From the NCBI RefSeq assembly GCF_003991975.1, contig NZ_CP029822.1, positions 744,001-808,000 of the forward strand: DNA of 64,000 bases. The letters are read 5' to 3'. Each line of letters opens with the position of its first letter. The stretch's first letter is position 1. The notes under the pieces were generated by a model. That model was not told the origin of the DNA. It saw only the letters and a program-made list of their open reading frames with translations, and made no database searches. Shown here one piece after another: positions 1-9,254 of this stretch. The position numbers and the translations under genes are program-made. This DNA comes from Entomomonas moraniae. GTDB lineage: Bacteria; Pseudomonadota; Gammaproteobacteria; Pseudomonadales; Pseudomonadaceae.

Positions 1-659
1 TGGGAACGATGTTAGGTTATATAGCTACAGATGCAGATGTTGCAAAACCTGTTTTACAAGCCTTATTAGAGGATGCCACGAATAAATCATTTAACCGAAT
101 TACAATTGATGGCGATACCTCTACCAATGACAGTTGCATATTAGTTGCAACTGGTCAAGCAGATCTGCCCACGATTAATCAAGCTCAAGGCGAGTATTAT
201 GATAAGTTAAAAATGGCTATTTTTTCAGTAGCTATGGAGCTAGCTCAGGCAATTGTGCGTGATGGTGAAGGAGCGACTAAGTTTGTAACCGTTGAGGTCA
301 ATGGTGGTAAAACCCATCAAGAATGTTTAGATGTCGCTTATGCTGTAGCCCATTCTCCGCTTGTTAAAACGGCTTTATTTGCTTCTGACCCTAATTGGGG
401 GCGTATTGTAGCAGCCATTGGTTATTCTAAACTTGAACAGCTTGATGTCAGTAAAGTAGACGTTTTTTTAGGAAGTGTTCAAATTGTAAGTGAAGGTGAG
501 CGTGCTATAAGCTATACGGAAGAGCAAGGTTCGGCCGTTATGCAACAAGCTGAAATTACTATTCGTATAGAGCTTAACCGTGGACAGTGCCGTGAGGTGA
601 TTTGGACAACAGATCTTTCTCATGAGTATGTCAAAATTAATGCAGAATATCGGACATAA
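1..659 (+). CDS. argJ: Glutamate N-acetyltransferase / amino-acid acetyltransferase ArgJ, C-terminal (beta chain) part
   Basis: Arginine biosynthesis: ArgJ moves the acetyl group from N-acetylornithine to glutamate and, in bifunctional forms, also acetylates glutamate from acetyl-CoA. The gene enters from the left edge; the frame is open from base 3. The first codons read G-T-M-L-G, which matches the ATML-type autocleavage site of the family. The Thr at bases 6-8 should therefore be the nucleophile and N-terminus of the beta chain, so that chain is essentially complete here and the alpha chain lies outside. Further family signatures are the FNRITIDGDTSTNDS stretch, ASDPNWGRI, and a C-terminus ending AEYRT. 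A methionine at base 9 should not be taken as the true start. Confidence 0.95.
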   Translation, partial: GTMLGYIATDADVAKPVLQALLEDATNKSFNRITIDGDTSTNDSCILVATGQADLPTINQAQGEYYDKLKMAIFSVAMELAQAIVRDGEGATKFVTVEVNGGKTHQECLDVAYAVAHSPLVKTALFASDPNWGRIVAAIGYSKLEQLDVSKVDVFLGSVQIVSEGERAISYTEEQGSAVMQQAEITIRIELNRGQCREVIWTTDLSHEYVKINAEYRT

Positions 660-705
660 TGACTAAGCGTTAGATGAATCTCAATATAGAATAAGAGGAC
701 AAAAC

Positions 706-1653
706 GTGGAGCAAATTAAGGTAGTGGCTGCTATTATTCGTCAGAATGGTCGAGTACTACTGGCACGTCGTGCTAAGCATAAACATCAAGGTGGTCTGTG
801 GGAGTTTCCCGGTGGCAAAATAGAGCAAGGAGAAACACCTGAGCAAGCACTTAAAAGAGAGCTAAAAGAAGAGCTTGATATTGATATAACGCAGCTTAAT
901 CCTATTTTTCAAACCTCTCATCAATACCCTGAGTATGGTGTGCATTTGGATATTTGGGAGGTGAACCGTTTTGATGGTGAGGCAAGGGGAGCTGAGGGGC
1001 AAGAGATTACCTGGGTATTGCCTAAGAATTTATTGCAATATGAGTTCCCAGAGGCCAATAAATCTATTGTGACGGTTGCACGCTTGTCTAATCGCTATTT
1101 AATCACACCTGATAATTTAGACCGTCAAGAAATTATTGAAGGACTTCGAATAGCTTTAGATGAAGGGATTAAATTGATTTGCTTAAGAGCACCTAATTTT
1201 TTTGATCCTGATTATCGAGACTTAGCAATTGACGCTGTAGGGGTTTGTGCCGGACGTGCTGATTTGCTGGTAAAGGGAGCTTTTGAATGGCTCGGTGATT
1301 TCCCTATGGCTGGATGGCACGTAACGGTGGAGCAATTACGAAAATTAGCTGATAAAGGTAGGCCACTACCTGCAAATCGTTGGTTAGCTGCTTCATGCCA
1401 TAATGCAGAAGAATTAGCATTAGCTAAACAATTTGGTGCCGATTTTGTAACACTTTCACCCATTCAACAAACAGCAACACACCCTGATGCAAAGCCATTA
1501 GGTTGGGAAGAGGCAAGCAAATTAATAGCTAATTTTGATCGTCCAGTCTATTTACTGGGTGGTTTAACAGGGCAAGACGTACCTAAAGCGCAGTCAGTCG
1601 GTGCGCAAGGTATTGCTGCGATTAGAGGCCTATGGCCTTATGAGTTAGATTAA
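706..1653 (+). CDS. Nudix hydrolase (MutT-like) fused to a ThiE-like domain
   Basis: The start is GTG, with AGAGGA about 7 bases upstream. Residues 1-130 form a Nudix domain of the MutT 8-oxo-dGTP diphosphatase type: Gly37, Glu43, Arg51-Glu52 and Glu55-Glu56 fit the Nudix box. The box position that is usually glycine is Asp58. Residues about 130-315 resemble thiamine-phosphate synthase/TenI, with a TLSPI...HPDAKPLGW segment and a GGL loop near the end. This fusion is common in Pseudomonas and relatives next to argJ and is usually annotated as nucleotide-pool cleansing. Whether the ThiE-like half is catalytic cannot be told from sequence. The next gene starts 14 bases later, so the two are probably co-transcribed. 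Confidence 0.9.
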   Translation: MEQIKVVAAIIRQNGRVLLARRAKHKHQGGLWEFPGGKIEQGETPEQALKRELKEELDIDITQLNPIFQTSHQYPEYGVHLDIWEVNRFDGEARGAEGQEITWVLPKNLLQYEFPEANKSIVTVARLSNRYLITPDNLDRQEIIEGLRIALDEGIKLICLRAPNFFDPDYRDLAIDAVGVCAGRADLLVKGAFEWLGDFPMAGWHVTVEQLRKLADKGRPLPANRWLAASCHNAEELALAKQFGADFVTLSPIQQTATHPDAKPLGWEEASKLIANFDRPVYLLGGLTGQDVPKAQSVGAQGIAAIRGLWPYELD

Positions 1654-1667
1654 TTAACGAGGATAAG

Positions 1668-1982
1668 ATGATGATTAGTGTTTTTGCAGTGATGATAGCT
1701 AAAGCAGGAAAAAAACAACAGGTTTTAGAAATTGCACGTGCCAATCTCAATACGGTGAGGGCAGAACAAGGTTGTCATGAGTATCGATTAGTAGAAGATG
1801 CTAGCGATGCAGGAGCTTTTCAAAAAAAACTAGGTGAAGAGAGTTTTGCTTTTATTGAACAATGGGAAAGCATGGTTGCATTAGAAGCACACCTTACTAC
1901 TCCACATATGCAAGCTTATGCAAAAAATACAAAAGACTTGTTAGAAGACAGTGCGATCTATGTTATGCAGTCTGCTGACTAG
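1668..1982 (+). CDS. Antibiotic biosynthesis monooxygenase (ABM) family protein, YgiN-like
   Basis: A 104-residue protein with the ferredoxin-like ABM fold pattern: an N-terminal strand ISVFAVMIAKAGK, a middle QGCHEYRLVEDA segment, FIEQWES, and a late H-to-H stretch around AHLTTPHMQAY. Small relatives such as E. coli YgiN act as quinol monooxygenases or heme/quinone-handling enzymes; the substrate here is unknown. GAGG lies upstream of tandem ATG codons, so either methionine may be used. It follows the Nudix/ThiE gene closely and probably belongs to that transcript. Confidence 0.75.
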   Translation: MMISVFAVMIAKAGKKQQVLEIARANLNTVRAEQGCHEYRLVEDASDAGAFQKKLGEESFAFIEQWESMVALEAHLTTPHMQAYAKNTKDLLEDSAIYVMQSAD

Positions 1983-2024
1983 TAACTTGTATTAAAAACT
2001 AAAAATAATGACTCGAGGTTTATA

Positions 2025-3026
2025 ATGGCTACTTTTCCTTATCAAAAAACAATGATTTTATACACTGGTGGCACTATTGGTATGGTGCCAAGTGATAAGG
2101 GGTTAGCGGCTAGTGCAGGCTTTGAGCATTATCTTAAGGACTATTTAACGAGTTTTGCTGAGATTGGTAATAATCAATGGCAATATCAAGAGATTGAGCC
2201 TTTAATTGATAGCGCTAACATGACACCTTGTTATTGGCAAAACCTTTTAGGTTTTGTGGTTGACGCTGTTAGATGTAATGAATGTGATAGTGTGCTAATT
2301 TTACAAGGAACAGATACATTGGCATACAGTGCTGCTGCGCTATCTTTTCAGTTGTTGGGATTTGATGTGCCTGTTTTAATGACAGGAGCGATGAAGCCTG
2401 CCTCTGCCTCAGACAGTGATGCGAAAGAAAATATTTGTGGTGCGATGGCCGCATTGAGTCAAGGTTTAGTAAAAGGTGTACAAATATTTTTCCATGGTGA
2501 GTTGCTCTCGGGAACACGTAGCCGTAAATGGCGTAGTGTAGGGCATAATCCTTTTATCTCATTACCTGCGCTACAATCTCAGCCAGTGATAAGTAACATT
2601 CCTAATGAGCTGACGTATCCTTTTGTGAGCAGTCTACCGACAGTTGCTATTTTGCCTTTGTTTCCTGGGCTTTCTGCTTATCAACTGCAAGCTATTATGG
2701 GCTTGTTTTTACATGGCCTAGTGATTGAGTGTTATGGTAGTGGTACAGGGCCTAGTGATGACGATGCTTTCATTACTTGTATTCAACAGTTAATTGCACA
2801 AGGAGTTGTGGTGGTTGCTATTAGCCAATGCCCAGAGGGCAGTATCGATTTTTCTAGTTATAAGGCGGCGAACACTTTTCAAGAGATAGGTGTTATCAGT
2901 GGGGGTTGTTTACCACGTGAGGCTGCATTAGCAAAACTTAGCCGGTTGTTAGGGTTAGGCTTAAGTGCTAAGGATATTGCTTTTTATTTTTCTCAAAACC
3001 TATGTGGCGAGTATGGAAATGCTTAA
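2025..3026 (+). CDS. Asparaginase, cytoplasmic type I-like
   Basis: Hydrolyses asparagine to aspartate and ammonia. The 333-residue length and lack of a signal peptide fit the cytoplasmic AnsA-type enzymes. Visible signatures are TGGTIGM near residue 15 (first catalytic Thr), LQGTDTLAYSAAALSF around residue 90 (second Thr and the Asp of the second site), and LMTGAMKP followed by a Ser-Asp pair. GAGG sits about 9 bases before the ATG. The 3' end overlaps the start of the following lipoprotein gene by a few codons, which suggests translational coupling. Glutaminase side activity is possible and cannot be judged. Confidence 0.88.
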   Translation: MATFPYQKTMILYTGGTIGMVPSDKGLAASAGFEHYLKDYLTSFAEIGNNQWQYQEIEPLIDSANMTPCYWQNLLGFVVDAVRCNECDSVLILQGTDTLAYSAAALSFQLLGFDVPVLMTGAMKPASASDSDAKENICGAMAALSQGLVKGVQIFFHGELLSGTRSRKWRSVGHNPFISLPALQSQPVISNIPNELTYPFVSSLPTVAILPLFPGLSAYQLQAIMGLFLHGLVIECYGSGTGPSDDDAFITCIQQLIAQGVVVVAISQCPEGSIDFSSYKAANTFQEIGVISGGCLPREAALAKLSRLLGLGLSAKDIAFYFSQNLCGEYGNA

Positions 3027-3429
3027 TCATTATAAAAAACAACTAAAGTTATTATTTCCATTACTGTTCCTCTTTGGCTTAGCGGCTTGTGTCACTAAGT
3101 CCGTTTATAAAGACCTAGAAGTGCTGGACAAGGATAAGGCAGACGGCTTTGTTTATATGGCGGCGGATTATGACTTTTATGATAATCCCATTATTGATTT
3201 TGATCAGGCTACGAAAGTCGCTGCACAACAATGCAAGAATTGGCTCTATAAGGGGGCAACGCCATTAGAAGGGTATGATCTAACCTGCATTGTTGGAACA
3301 GAACAAGATTGTGAGCGCTATCAGGTGGTATATACCTACCAGTGTCTGACAGCGCAAGATTTAAAAGATTATGATGCAGGTGTCTTCAAGTTGAAGGCTA
3401 AAAAGGATAGACCGAAGAAAAGTTCATAA
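3013..3429 (+). CDS. Small putative lipoprotein of unknown function
   Basis: About 138 residues. After a basic start and a hydrophobic run comes a lipobox Leu-Ala-Ala-Cys, so the mature protein should be lipid-anchored at the envelope. The mature part has no domain that I recognise; it contains several cysteines (QCKNW, TCIVGTEQDCERY, YQCL) and a lysine-rich tail. The open frame extends further upstream inside the asparaginase gene, but the signal-peptide layout favours ATG at 3013 or 3019. It overlaps the asparaginase gene by about 14 bases and was probably assigned to the same transcript. Confidence 0.65.
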   Translation: MEMLNHYKKQLKLLFPLLFLFGLAACVTKSVYKDLEVLDKDKADGFVYMAADYDFYDNPIIDFDQATKVAAQQCKNWLYKGATPLEGYDLTCIVGTEQDCERYQVVYTYQCLTAQDLKDYDAGVFKLKAKKDRPKKSS

Positions 3430-3479
3430 TAATGAATTTTTGCTTGTTAACGTGAATATATCTCATGGGAGTAAGTTAT

Positions 3480-4457
3480 ATGCACCTACCTACAACGCTT
3501 TTTAATAGGGTGTTTTGTGCAGTATGTATTTGTTTTGCTTTTAATGCATGGGCAAAGGAAGATATTCCACTGCAAACTAATCAAGTGCCAGGGTATTATC
3601 GGATGATGCTAGGTGATTATGAAGTGACAGCCTTATACGATGGCTATACAACGATTGGTAATAAACTTCTAAAAAATATTACTACGAAAGATCTTAAGAA
3701 GTTATTACAACAAGCTTTTATAGATAATAGCAATACAGAAGTAAAAACAGCCATTAATGGTTTCCTTATCAATACCAAAGACCAGTTGATTTTAGTTGAT
3801 ACGGGGGCATCTAATTGTTTTGGAGAAAACTCAGGTAAACTAGAAGATAATTTAAAAGCAGCAGGCTATTCGCCTGATCAAGTCACGGTTATTTTGTTGA
3901 CACATTTACACCCAGATCATGCCTGTGGTTTAGTGAAAGATGGCAAACGTGTTTTTCAAAATGCAATGCTTTATGTGAATCAAGCAGAGGCAGGGTATTG
4001 GCTTAATCATAAGTTAGAAGAAGCAGCTACAGAAGATAAGAAAAATATATTCAAACTTGCGCAAAGTGCAGTAGCTCCTTACCAAGCAGCCAATAAATTT
4101 AAGACATTCACGGATCAGTTACCTATTACTACCATCAAGTTAATGGCTTCAACTGGTCATACTCCTGGGCATATGTCTTATTTGGTTTCTTCAAAGGGGC
4201 AGAGCTTATTGATTATGGGTGACATTATTCACAGCCATGCTGTACAGTTTAGATATCCTGACGTGGCAATTGATTATGACTCTAATCCTAAACAAGCTAT
4301 TGCTTCACGTAAAAAACTACTCACCTATGCGGTTCGTAATAAATTATGGTTAGCGGGTGCACATTTACCTTTTCCTGGTATAGGGCATGTGATTAAAGAG
4401 GGGAATGGCTATGAATGGATTCCTATTGAGTATTCACCGATTGAAGCCACTAAATAA
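3480..4457 (+). CDS. Secreted metallo-beta-lactamase-fold hydrolase
   Basis: ATG at 3480 is preferred over ATG at 3465 because GGAG lies 8 bases before it, and translation from there gives a clean signal peptide ending FNAWA/KED. The zinc-binding pattern is complete: THLHPDHACG (HxHxDH), GHTPGHMSYL, and MGDIIHSHA. The overall layout resembles the methyl-parathion-hydrolase/AHL-lactonase-like branch of MBL hydrolases, all of which cleave ester, lactone or related bonds. The substrate is unknown; the signal peptide points to periplasmic or exported action. A perfect hairpin follows the stop codon. Confidence 0.82.
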   Translation: MHLPTTLFNRVFCAVCICFAFNAWAKEDIPLQTNQVPGYYRMMLGDYEVTALYDGYTTIGNKLLKNITTKDLKKLLQQAFIDNSNTEVKTAINGFLINTKDQLILVDTGASNCFGENSGKLEDNLKAAGYSPDQVTVILLTHLHPDHACGLVKDGKRVFQNAMLYVNQAEAGYWLNHKLEEAATEDKKNIFKLAQSAVAPYQAANKFKTFTDQLPITTIKLMASTGHTPGHMSYLVSSKGQSLLIMGDIIHSHAVQFRYPDVAIDYDSNPKQAIASRKKLLTYAVRNKLWLAGAHLPFPGIGHVIKEGNGYEWIPIEYSPIEATK

Positions 4458-4487
4458 CGAATAGGTGTTAGTAAACACCTATTCGTT
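4456..4487. terminator. Hairpin terminator between convergent genes
   Basis: A perfect 14-bp inverted repeat (4456-4469 with 4474-4487, 4-base loop) begins at the MBL hydrolase stop codon and sits 15 bases beyond the end of lutC on the other strand. There is no long T-run, so it may act as a bidirectional barrier or need Rho; its position supports a terminator. Confidence 0.7.
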
Positions 4488-4502
4488 ATCATTAATTAAG
4501 GA

Positions 4503-5177
4503 TTAAGCGTCCTCTAGAATAATCACGATTAATTCTTTAGGACCGTGGGCACCATAAGCAAGTACCTGTTCAATATCGGCTGTTTTTGATGGGCCTGAGA
4601 TGAGTAGTGCATTGGTCGGAGTGTTGTCTGCCCAGTTTAATATTTGCTGTGCTTCATAGAAGTTATTAGCAATTTTACTGGCTTCTAAAATAGCAAAATG
4701 GATGGGAGGAACGAGACTCATTAATCGTGGTTCTTCCGTTGTTGGCCAAACAATTAAACTACCGGTAGCTGCAATACCTCCTAAGGTCGAAGTGATGCTA
4801 GCATCTACCTCAAAAAACAGTTCATGTTTCCACTCCTCGACTGGACGATCATAAGTTTTTAAGGTAGGTAGTGTTGTATTTTTTGCCCAGTAATTTTCAA
4901 TTTGCGTTCCCCATTTAACAGTTGGAGCATAGAGCAAATTATTGACTTGCTTTTGTTTTAATACGTCGGCAAATATACTAACCCATTCTGCTTGGGTTGT
5001 TTGATAAACTTCTGTCCGCACTGATTCCATCATGGCCCTAAGTTGTTTGATTTTTCCTTGGGTACTGTCATAACTCCAAGGTTTAGTCACAAGATCAACG
5101 TTAAAGTCATCAGGGCGTGGTTTAGTATCTTCTAGGCTAGAACGCAATTTATTCAAAATATTATCACGAGCACTCAT
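4503..5177 (-). CDS. lutC: Lactate utilization protein LutC / LldG (LUD domain)
   Basis: A 224-residue LUD-domain protein, third member of the LutABC (LldEFG) L-lactate dehydrogenase complex, which oxidises L-lactate to pyruvate and feeds electrons to the respiratory chain. The N-terminus SARDNILNKLR and the SITSTLGGIAATGSLIVWP segment are characteristic, as is the late LLISGPSKTADIEQVLAYGAHGP. It overlaps lutB by 4 bases (ATGA), so translation is coupled. Order on the minus strand: lldP, lutA, lutB, lutC. Confidence 0.93.
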   Translation of the reverse strand: MSARDNILNKLRSSLEDTKPRPDDFNVDLVTKPWSYDSTQGKIKQLRAMMESVRTEVYQTTQAEWVSIFADVLKQKQVNNLLYAPTVKWGTQIENYWAKNTTLPTLKTYDRPVEEWKHELFFEVDASITSTLGGIAATGSLIVWPTTEEPRLMSLVPPIHFAILEASKIANNFYEAQQILNWADNTPTNALLISGPSKTADIEQVLAYGAHGPKELIVIILEDA

Positions 5178-6628
5178 TTTTTATCTCCTAGATGTTTTTT
5201 AGCTAGCTCATGGAGTGTATAAGACGCAGGTTTAGCTTTGCTATGGTTTTGTGACCACGCAAGAATGTTGGGTGTCATAAATCGTAAGCGTGTTGCTAAG
5301 TAACTGAACTTGCGATACAAGTTAGGCTTAGTATTCATACTTTTCCAAATATTCCACATCGTTCTTTCCTTACGAGAGAAACGAGCACCTTGGCCTTTTA
5401 CGTAATGAAGGGGCTCTTCTGGTGGTCGTACGTCTTCTTTACGTAATCGGCGTAATAGTTCAGGGATGGGGATTTTGACAGGGCACACCTCACCGCAAGC
5501 ACCGCAGAGAGTAGAGGCTATGGGTAAGTCTTCTGTTTTGTCTAGTCCCATCAGATGAGGTGAAATGATTTTACCAATAGGGCCAGGATAAACAGTACCA
5601 TAGGCTTGCCCACCAATACGGGTGTAAACGGGGCAATGGTTCATGCAGGCACCGCAGCGGATACAGTTAAGGGTTTGCCTTAATTGTGCATCAGCAAAGG
5701 CTTGAGTACGGCCATTATCTAATAAGACTAGATGGACTTCTTCAGGGCCATCAAGCTCATTTGCTTTGCGAGGGCCTGATATTAGATTGACATAAGTAGT
5801 AATAGCTTGTCCCAGTGCAGAACGCGTTAACAGTGAAACCAGTGGTACGGTGTCGCGTAAGTTTTCAACTACTTTCTCAATGCCTGTAATAGCAATATGA
5901 ACAGGAGGAACTGTGGTGGACATTCGACCATTACCCTCGTTCTCAACTAAGAATAATGAGCCTGTTTCAGCCACAGCAAAGTTTACACCCGAAATACCAA
6001 TATCGGCTTCAAAAAACTTGTTACGCAATACTTTACGTCCTGTTTGAATCAAGGTATCAACATCGTCAGTGTAAGGTGTCTGTAACTTGTTTTCAAAGAG
6101 ATGGCCTACTTGCTTAGCATTTTTATGGATCGCTGGCATGATGATATGTGAAGGTCTTTCATAATCGAGCTGAATAATGTATTCGCCCATATCCGATTCA
6201 AGTGCTTCAATACCTTGCTTTTTTAAGAAGTGATTCATGTTCAACTCTTCGCTGACCATGGATTTACCTTTAATAAATAACTTGGCTTGGCGACGTTTAG
6301 CAATATCAAAAATAATTTGATTGGCTTCTTCAGTTGTTTCAGCCCAATGTACTTGTACACCACGTTTGGTTAGATTGGCTTCAAGTTTTTCGAGCAGTTC
6401 AGGTAACTTTGATAAAGCACGCGCGCGGACATGATTACCTAGTTCACGTAGACTTTCACGTTCATTTTCATCAGGCATTGAGACGAGTCGCTTAGTGATG
6501 AGCGAGTCCATGGCTGTGCGCATATTGTGGCGTAGTTGTTTATTACGCAATGCCATGTGAGCATTTTCTTTAAAATGTTGGCTCAGTGCATCGAGGACAG
6601 GAATACGAGGCTGTTCTGTCTTACTCAT
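5174..6628 (-). CDS. lutB: Iron-sulfur lactate oxidation protein LutB / LldF
   Basis: A 484-residue LUD-plus-ferredoxin protein, the electron-transfer core of LutABC. The LUD domain occupies roughly the first 300 residues (AVAETGSLFLVENEGNGR). Two cysteine clusters follow: CIRCGACMNHCP near residues 321-332 and CGACGEVCP near 374-382. These should bind two 4Fe-4S clusters. The C-terminal 90 residues are the usual LutB tail. It overlaps lutA by 8 bases and lutC by 4, so the three subunits are very likely made together. The length is normal for the family. Confidence 0.95.
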   Translation of the reverse strand: MSKTEQPRIPVLDALSQHFKENAHMALRNKQLRHNMRTAMDSLITKRLVSMPDENERESLRELGNHVRARALSKLPELLEKLEANLTKRGVQVHWAETTEEANQIIFDIAKRRQAKLFIKGKSMVSEELNMNHFLKKQGIEALESDMGEYIIQLDYERPSHIIMPAIHKNAKQVGHLFENKLQTPYTDDVDTLIQTGRKVLRNKFFEADIGISGVNFAVAETGSLFLVENEGNGRMSTTVPPVHIAITGIEKVVENLRDTVPLVSLLTRSALGQAITTYVNLISGPRKANELDGPEEVHLVLLDNGRTQAFADAQLRQTLNCIRCGACMNHCPVYTRIGGQAYGTVYPGPIGKIISPHLMGLDKTEDLPIASTLCGACGEVCPVKIPIPELLRRLRKEDVRPPEEPLHYVKGQGARFSRKERTMWNIWKSMNTKPNLYRKFSYLATRLRFMTPNILAWSQNHSKAKPASYTLHELAKKHLGDKK

Positions 6629-7451
6629 GGTGTGTACCTCCTGTTCTTAGCCAAAGGAATGTAGCTAAATGTTGGCCTCGTAATGATTCATTTTGCTTTT
6701 CAAGGGAACCATTGATATTCATCAAACAGCCGCAATCTGCGCTAACAACTTGATCAACGCCTGTGTCTTTGAGTGCTTTGGTTTTATCGAGCACCATCGC
6801 GCCAGAAATATCAGCCATTTTGACAGAGAATGTACCGCCAAAGCCACAGCACTCACTCTCATGGTCGTGGTCAATACGTTCAACATTTTCCAGTTGGTCG
6901 AGTAATTGACGAACATGTAAATGTGTATTCATTTCACGGCGAGCAGCACAAGATGTATGTAGTGCAATTTTGGTTTTTTGACCTTGGTCTTTTAGCTGTA
7001 TTTTACTGACATAAAGTAAAAACTCACCTAACTCATAAATACGTTCGCTTAATGCATTGACCTTGGCAAGTACTTCAGGTTCATCATGAAAGAGCTCTTT
7101 GTAATGTAGACGCATCATCCCCGCACAAGACCCAGAGGGAATCACAACAGGCCAATCATTTTCGAAGAGGGCGATTTGTGCCTTAGCCACTTCTTTAGCT
7201 TGCTCAATGTAGCCAGATGAGTAGGCTGGTTGACCACAACAGCCTTGCTCTTGTGGATAATGTACAGTAATTCCCTCACGCTCAAGTAGACGGATTGCAT
7301 CAAACCCTGCATCAGGGAACATAATATCAATAACACAAGTACCAAATAAATAAACATGCGTTGGCTTTTTATCTGGATATTTGCGTGGTTGTGGACGAGG
7401 AGGTGCTATCCGTGTTGCATTAGGAGCAGCATCATAAAATAAATCACTCAT
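6621..7451 (-). CDS. lutA: Lactate utilization protein LutA / LldE (CCG-domain Fe-S protein)
   Basis: Third subunit of the lactate-oxidising complex. It has two cysteine-rich CCG domains: QGCCGQPAYSSGY near residue 70 and SECCGFGGTFSVK near residue 200, with CGSCAGM-like and DCGCLMN ligands between and after. These are the heterodisulfide-reductase-type cluster sites. ATG at 7451 (MSDLFYDA) is chosen over a GTG at 7466: AGTGAGA lies upstream of the ATG, and this N-terminus resembles pseudomonad homologues. It lies 66 bases downstream of the permease gene. Confidence 0.93.
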   Translation of the reverse strand: MSDLFYDAAPNATRIAPPRPQPRKYPDKKPTHVYLFGTCVIDIMFPDAGFDAIRLLEREGITVHYPQEQGCCGQPAYSSGYIEQAKEVAKAQIALFENDWPVVIPSGSCAGMMRLHYKELFHDEPEVLAKVNALSERIYELGEFLLYVSKIQLKDQGQKTKIALHTSCAARREMNTHLHVRQLLDQLENVERIDHDHESECCGFGGTFSVKMADISGAMVLDKTKALKDTGVDQVVSADCGCLMNINGSLEKQNESLRGQHLATFLWLRTGGTHHE

Positions 7452-7517
7452 AAGGCTATATCTCACTTTTTTAAATATTATTATGATAAAGGGTAAAAGA
7501 TTTACCCTTTTAAATTA

Positions 7518-9173
7518 TTAGCTATAAATCATCCATGGCGTTACGTAGCATATGACTAGGTTGATAACACCAACGATTACAGCAAAGAATAAACTATGTT
7601 TTACAGTAAATCGAAACAGGTCAGACTCTTTACCAACTTGATTTGTTGCAGCGCAAGCAACAGCAATTGACTGTGGTGAAATCATTTTACCCGTTACGCC
7701 ACCACTGCTATTAGCGGCTACCATGAGTGTGCTAGATAAATCTAGTTGATTGGCGGTATTAGCTTGTAATGAACTAAATAAAGCGTTGGCTGAGGTATCT
7801 GAACCTGTTAAAAACACGCCTAGCCAACCTAAGAAGGGGGAGAAAAAGGGGAAGGCTATACCCGTACCAGCTAGTACCAATGCCATGGTTACAGACATTC
7901 CTGAGTTATTGGTAACAAACGCGAAAGCCAATACCATGCCAATAGAAAAAATTGACCATTTTAATTCTTTTAATGTATCCCATAATGTACATAAAGCCAA
8001 TTTAGGTTTAACTTTAAGAATAAAAACAGAAATAATCGCGGCGATGAAAATAGCTGTACCTGTTGCAGCAACGATATCAAGTATAAAGATATTTTTAATA
8101 AAATCATCTTTTGCCCCTGTCGCAACAGGGGCTGCTTTCATAATTTGAATGCCATCAAAGATAAATTGTAAGCTAAAAACACTGAGTGCATCTTTAATCG
8201 TTTTTAGCGTCCAAACACTCACCATAATGGTTAAGATAATAAAAGGTGACCACGCCAATAAAATTTGCTGAAAAGAGTAGTTTAATGGCTTCTTTTCATC
8301 AGTACTATGGGAGATACTTGCGGTACCACCACCATTTATTTGTAAACTTTGGTTTGTTTTAGGTTGCCATACTTTTAAAAGCATGGTTAAGCAAAGCATG
8401 CTGATTAAGGCGGAGGTAATCCCTGCTAATTGGTAGCTGATGTAATGTGCTGTAATATATTGTACGACAGCAAAACTAATACCTGTTACTAGGGTAGCAG
8501 GTAAGGTTTCTTTAACGCCTTTAATACCATCCATAATAAAAACGATCCATAAAGGTACAAATGCGGCGAGAAGGCAAAGTTGGCGGCTAGTCATTGCCCC
8601 AATGCTATTTGCTTCTATGCCACTGACAGAACCTGCAACCGTAATGGGAATCCCTAATGCACCGAAAGCAACAGGGGCTGTATTGGCAATCAAACAAAGC
8701 CCAGCTGCATAAACAGGATTAAAGCCTAAACCAGCTAGTAGCGCCGCTGTAATAGCAACGGGTGCACCAAATCCAGCAGCCCCTTCAAGGAATCCTCCAA
8801 AGCAAAAACCAATTAATAATACTTGTAGGCGTTTATCATCCGTAATGTAAACAATAGAGTCACGAATAATATCAAATTGACCACTTTTTACAGTTAGTTT
8901 ATATAAAAATACGGCGCCAATAATAATCCACGCAATCGGCCATAATCCATAAATAAAGCCGTGCACAGCAGATAACAATGCCATTTTGACGGGCATGGCA
9001 AACGCGAAAATAGCGATAGCAATCGAGAGGAGAAGGGTAATAGCACCTGCGATATGCCCTTTTAATCGCAAAACGGTTAAGGCTAAAAAGAAGAATATGA
9101 CAGGTATAGTTGCTACAAGAGCTGATAAATAAATATTGTTAAATGGATCATAAAGATGTTGCCAGGCTTGCAT
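7518..9173 (-). CDS. lldP: L-lactate permease (LctP family)
   Basis: A 551-residue inner-membrane proton/lactate symporter with about 12-14 hydrophobic segments. Family signatures include FLEGAAGFGAPVAI, ALGIPITVAGSVSG, LTGSDTSANALFSSLQ and ANSSGGVTGKMISPQSIAVACAA. AGAGG is about 10 bases upstream of the ATG. It heads the lldP-lutABC transcript, and its promoter region carries the palindromic operator at 9238-9254 shared with the divergent regulator gene. Confidence 0.95.
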   Translation of the reverse strand: MQAWQHLYDPFNNIYLSALVATIPVIFFFLALTVLRLKGHIAGAITLLLSIAIAIFAFAMPVKMALLSAVHGFIYGLWPIAWIIIGAVFLYKLTVKSGQFDIIRDSIVYITDDKRLQVLLIGFCFGGFLEGAAGFGAPVAITAALLAGLGFNPVYAAGLCLIANTAPVAFGALGIPITVAGSVSGIEANSIGAMTSRQLCLLAAFVPLWIVFIMDGIKGVKETLPATLVTGISFAVVQYITAHYISYQLAGITSALISMLCLTMLLKVWQPKTNQSLQINGGGTASISHSTDEKKPLNYSFQQILLAWSPFIILTIMVSVWTLKTIKDALSVFSLQFIFDGIQIMKAAPVATGAKDDFIKNIFILDIVAATGTAIFIAAIISVFILKVKPKLALCTLWDTLKELKWSIFSIGMVLAFAFVTNNSGMSVTMALVLAGTGIAFPFFSPFLGWLGVFLTGSDTSANALFSSLQANTANQLDLSSTLMVAANSSGGVTGKMISPQSIAVACAATNQVGKESDLFRFTVKHSLFFAVIVGVINLVICYVTPWMIYS

Positions 9174-9237
9174 AGGTTTGTTGCCTCTTTATTTATGTTT
9201 ATTATAAAAGATAAAGCTAGTGTTTATTATTTTGGTT

Positions 9238-9254
9238 AATTGGTAATACCAATT
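9238..9254. promoter_or_regulatory. Palindromic operator for the FadR-family lactate regulator
   Basis: AATTGGTAATACCAATT is a 17-bp palindrome, symmetric apart from its central base. It matches the TTGGT-N3-ACCAA core bound by E. coli PdhR and by LldR-type regulators. It lies midway between lldP and the regulator gene. A second, partial TTGGTATGATT half-site begins about 8 bases to the right. Binding by the adjacent regulator is inferred. Confidence 0.8.

Noticed and set aside
9-659. A short ArgJ starting at the methionine of base 9
   Set aside because: The codons before it (Gly-Thr) match the autocleavage site, so the gene simply enters from outside the window and is not truncated.
7750-8148. 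132-codon open frame antisense to the lactate permease
   Set aside because: It is a shadow of conserved lldP codons; the minus-strand protein is clearly the real product.
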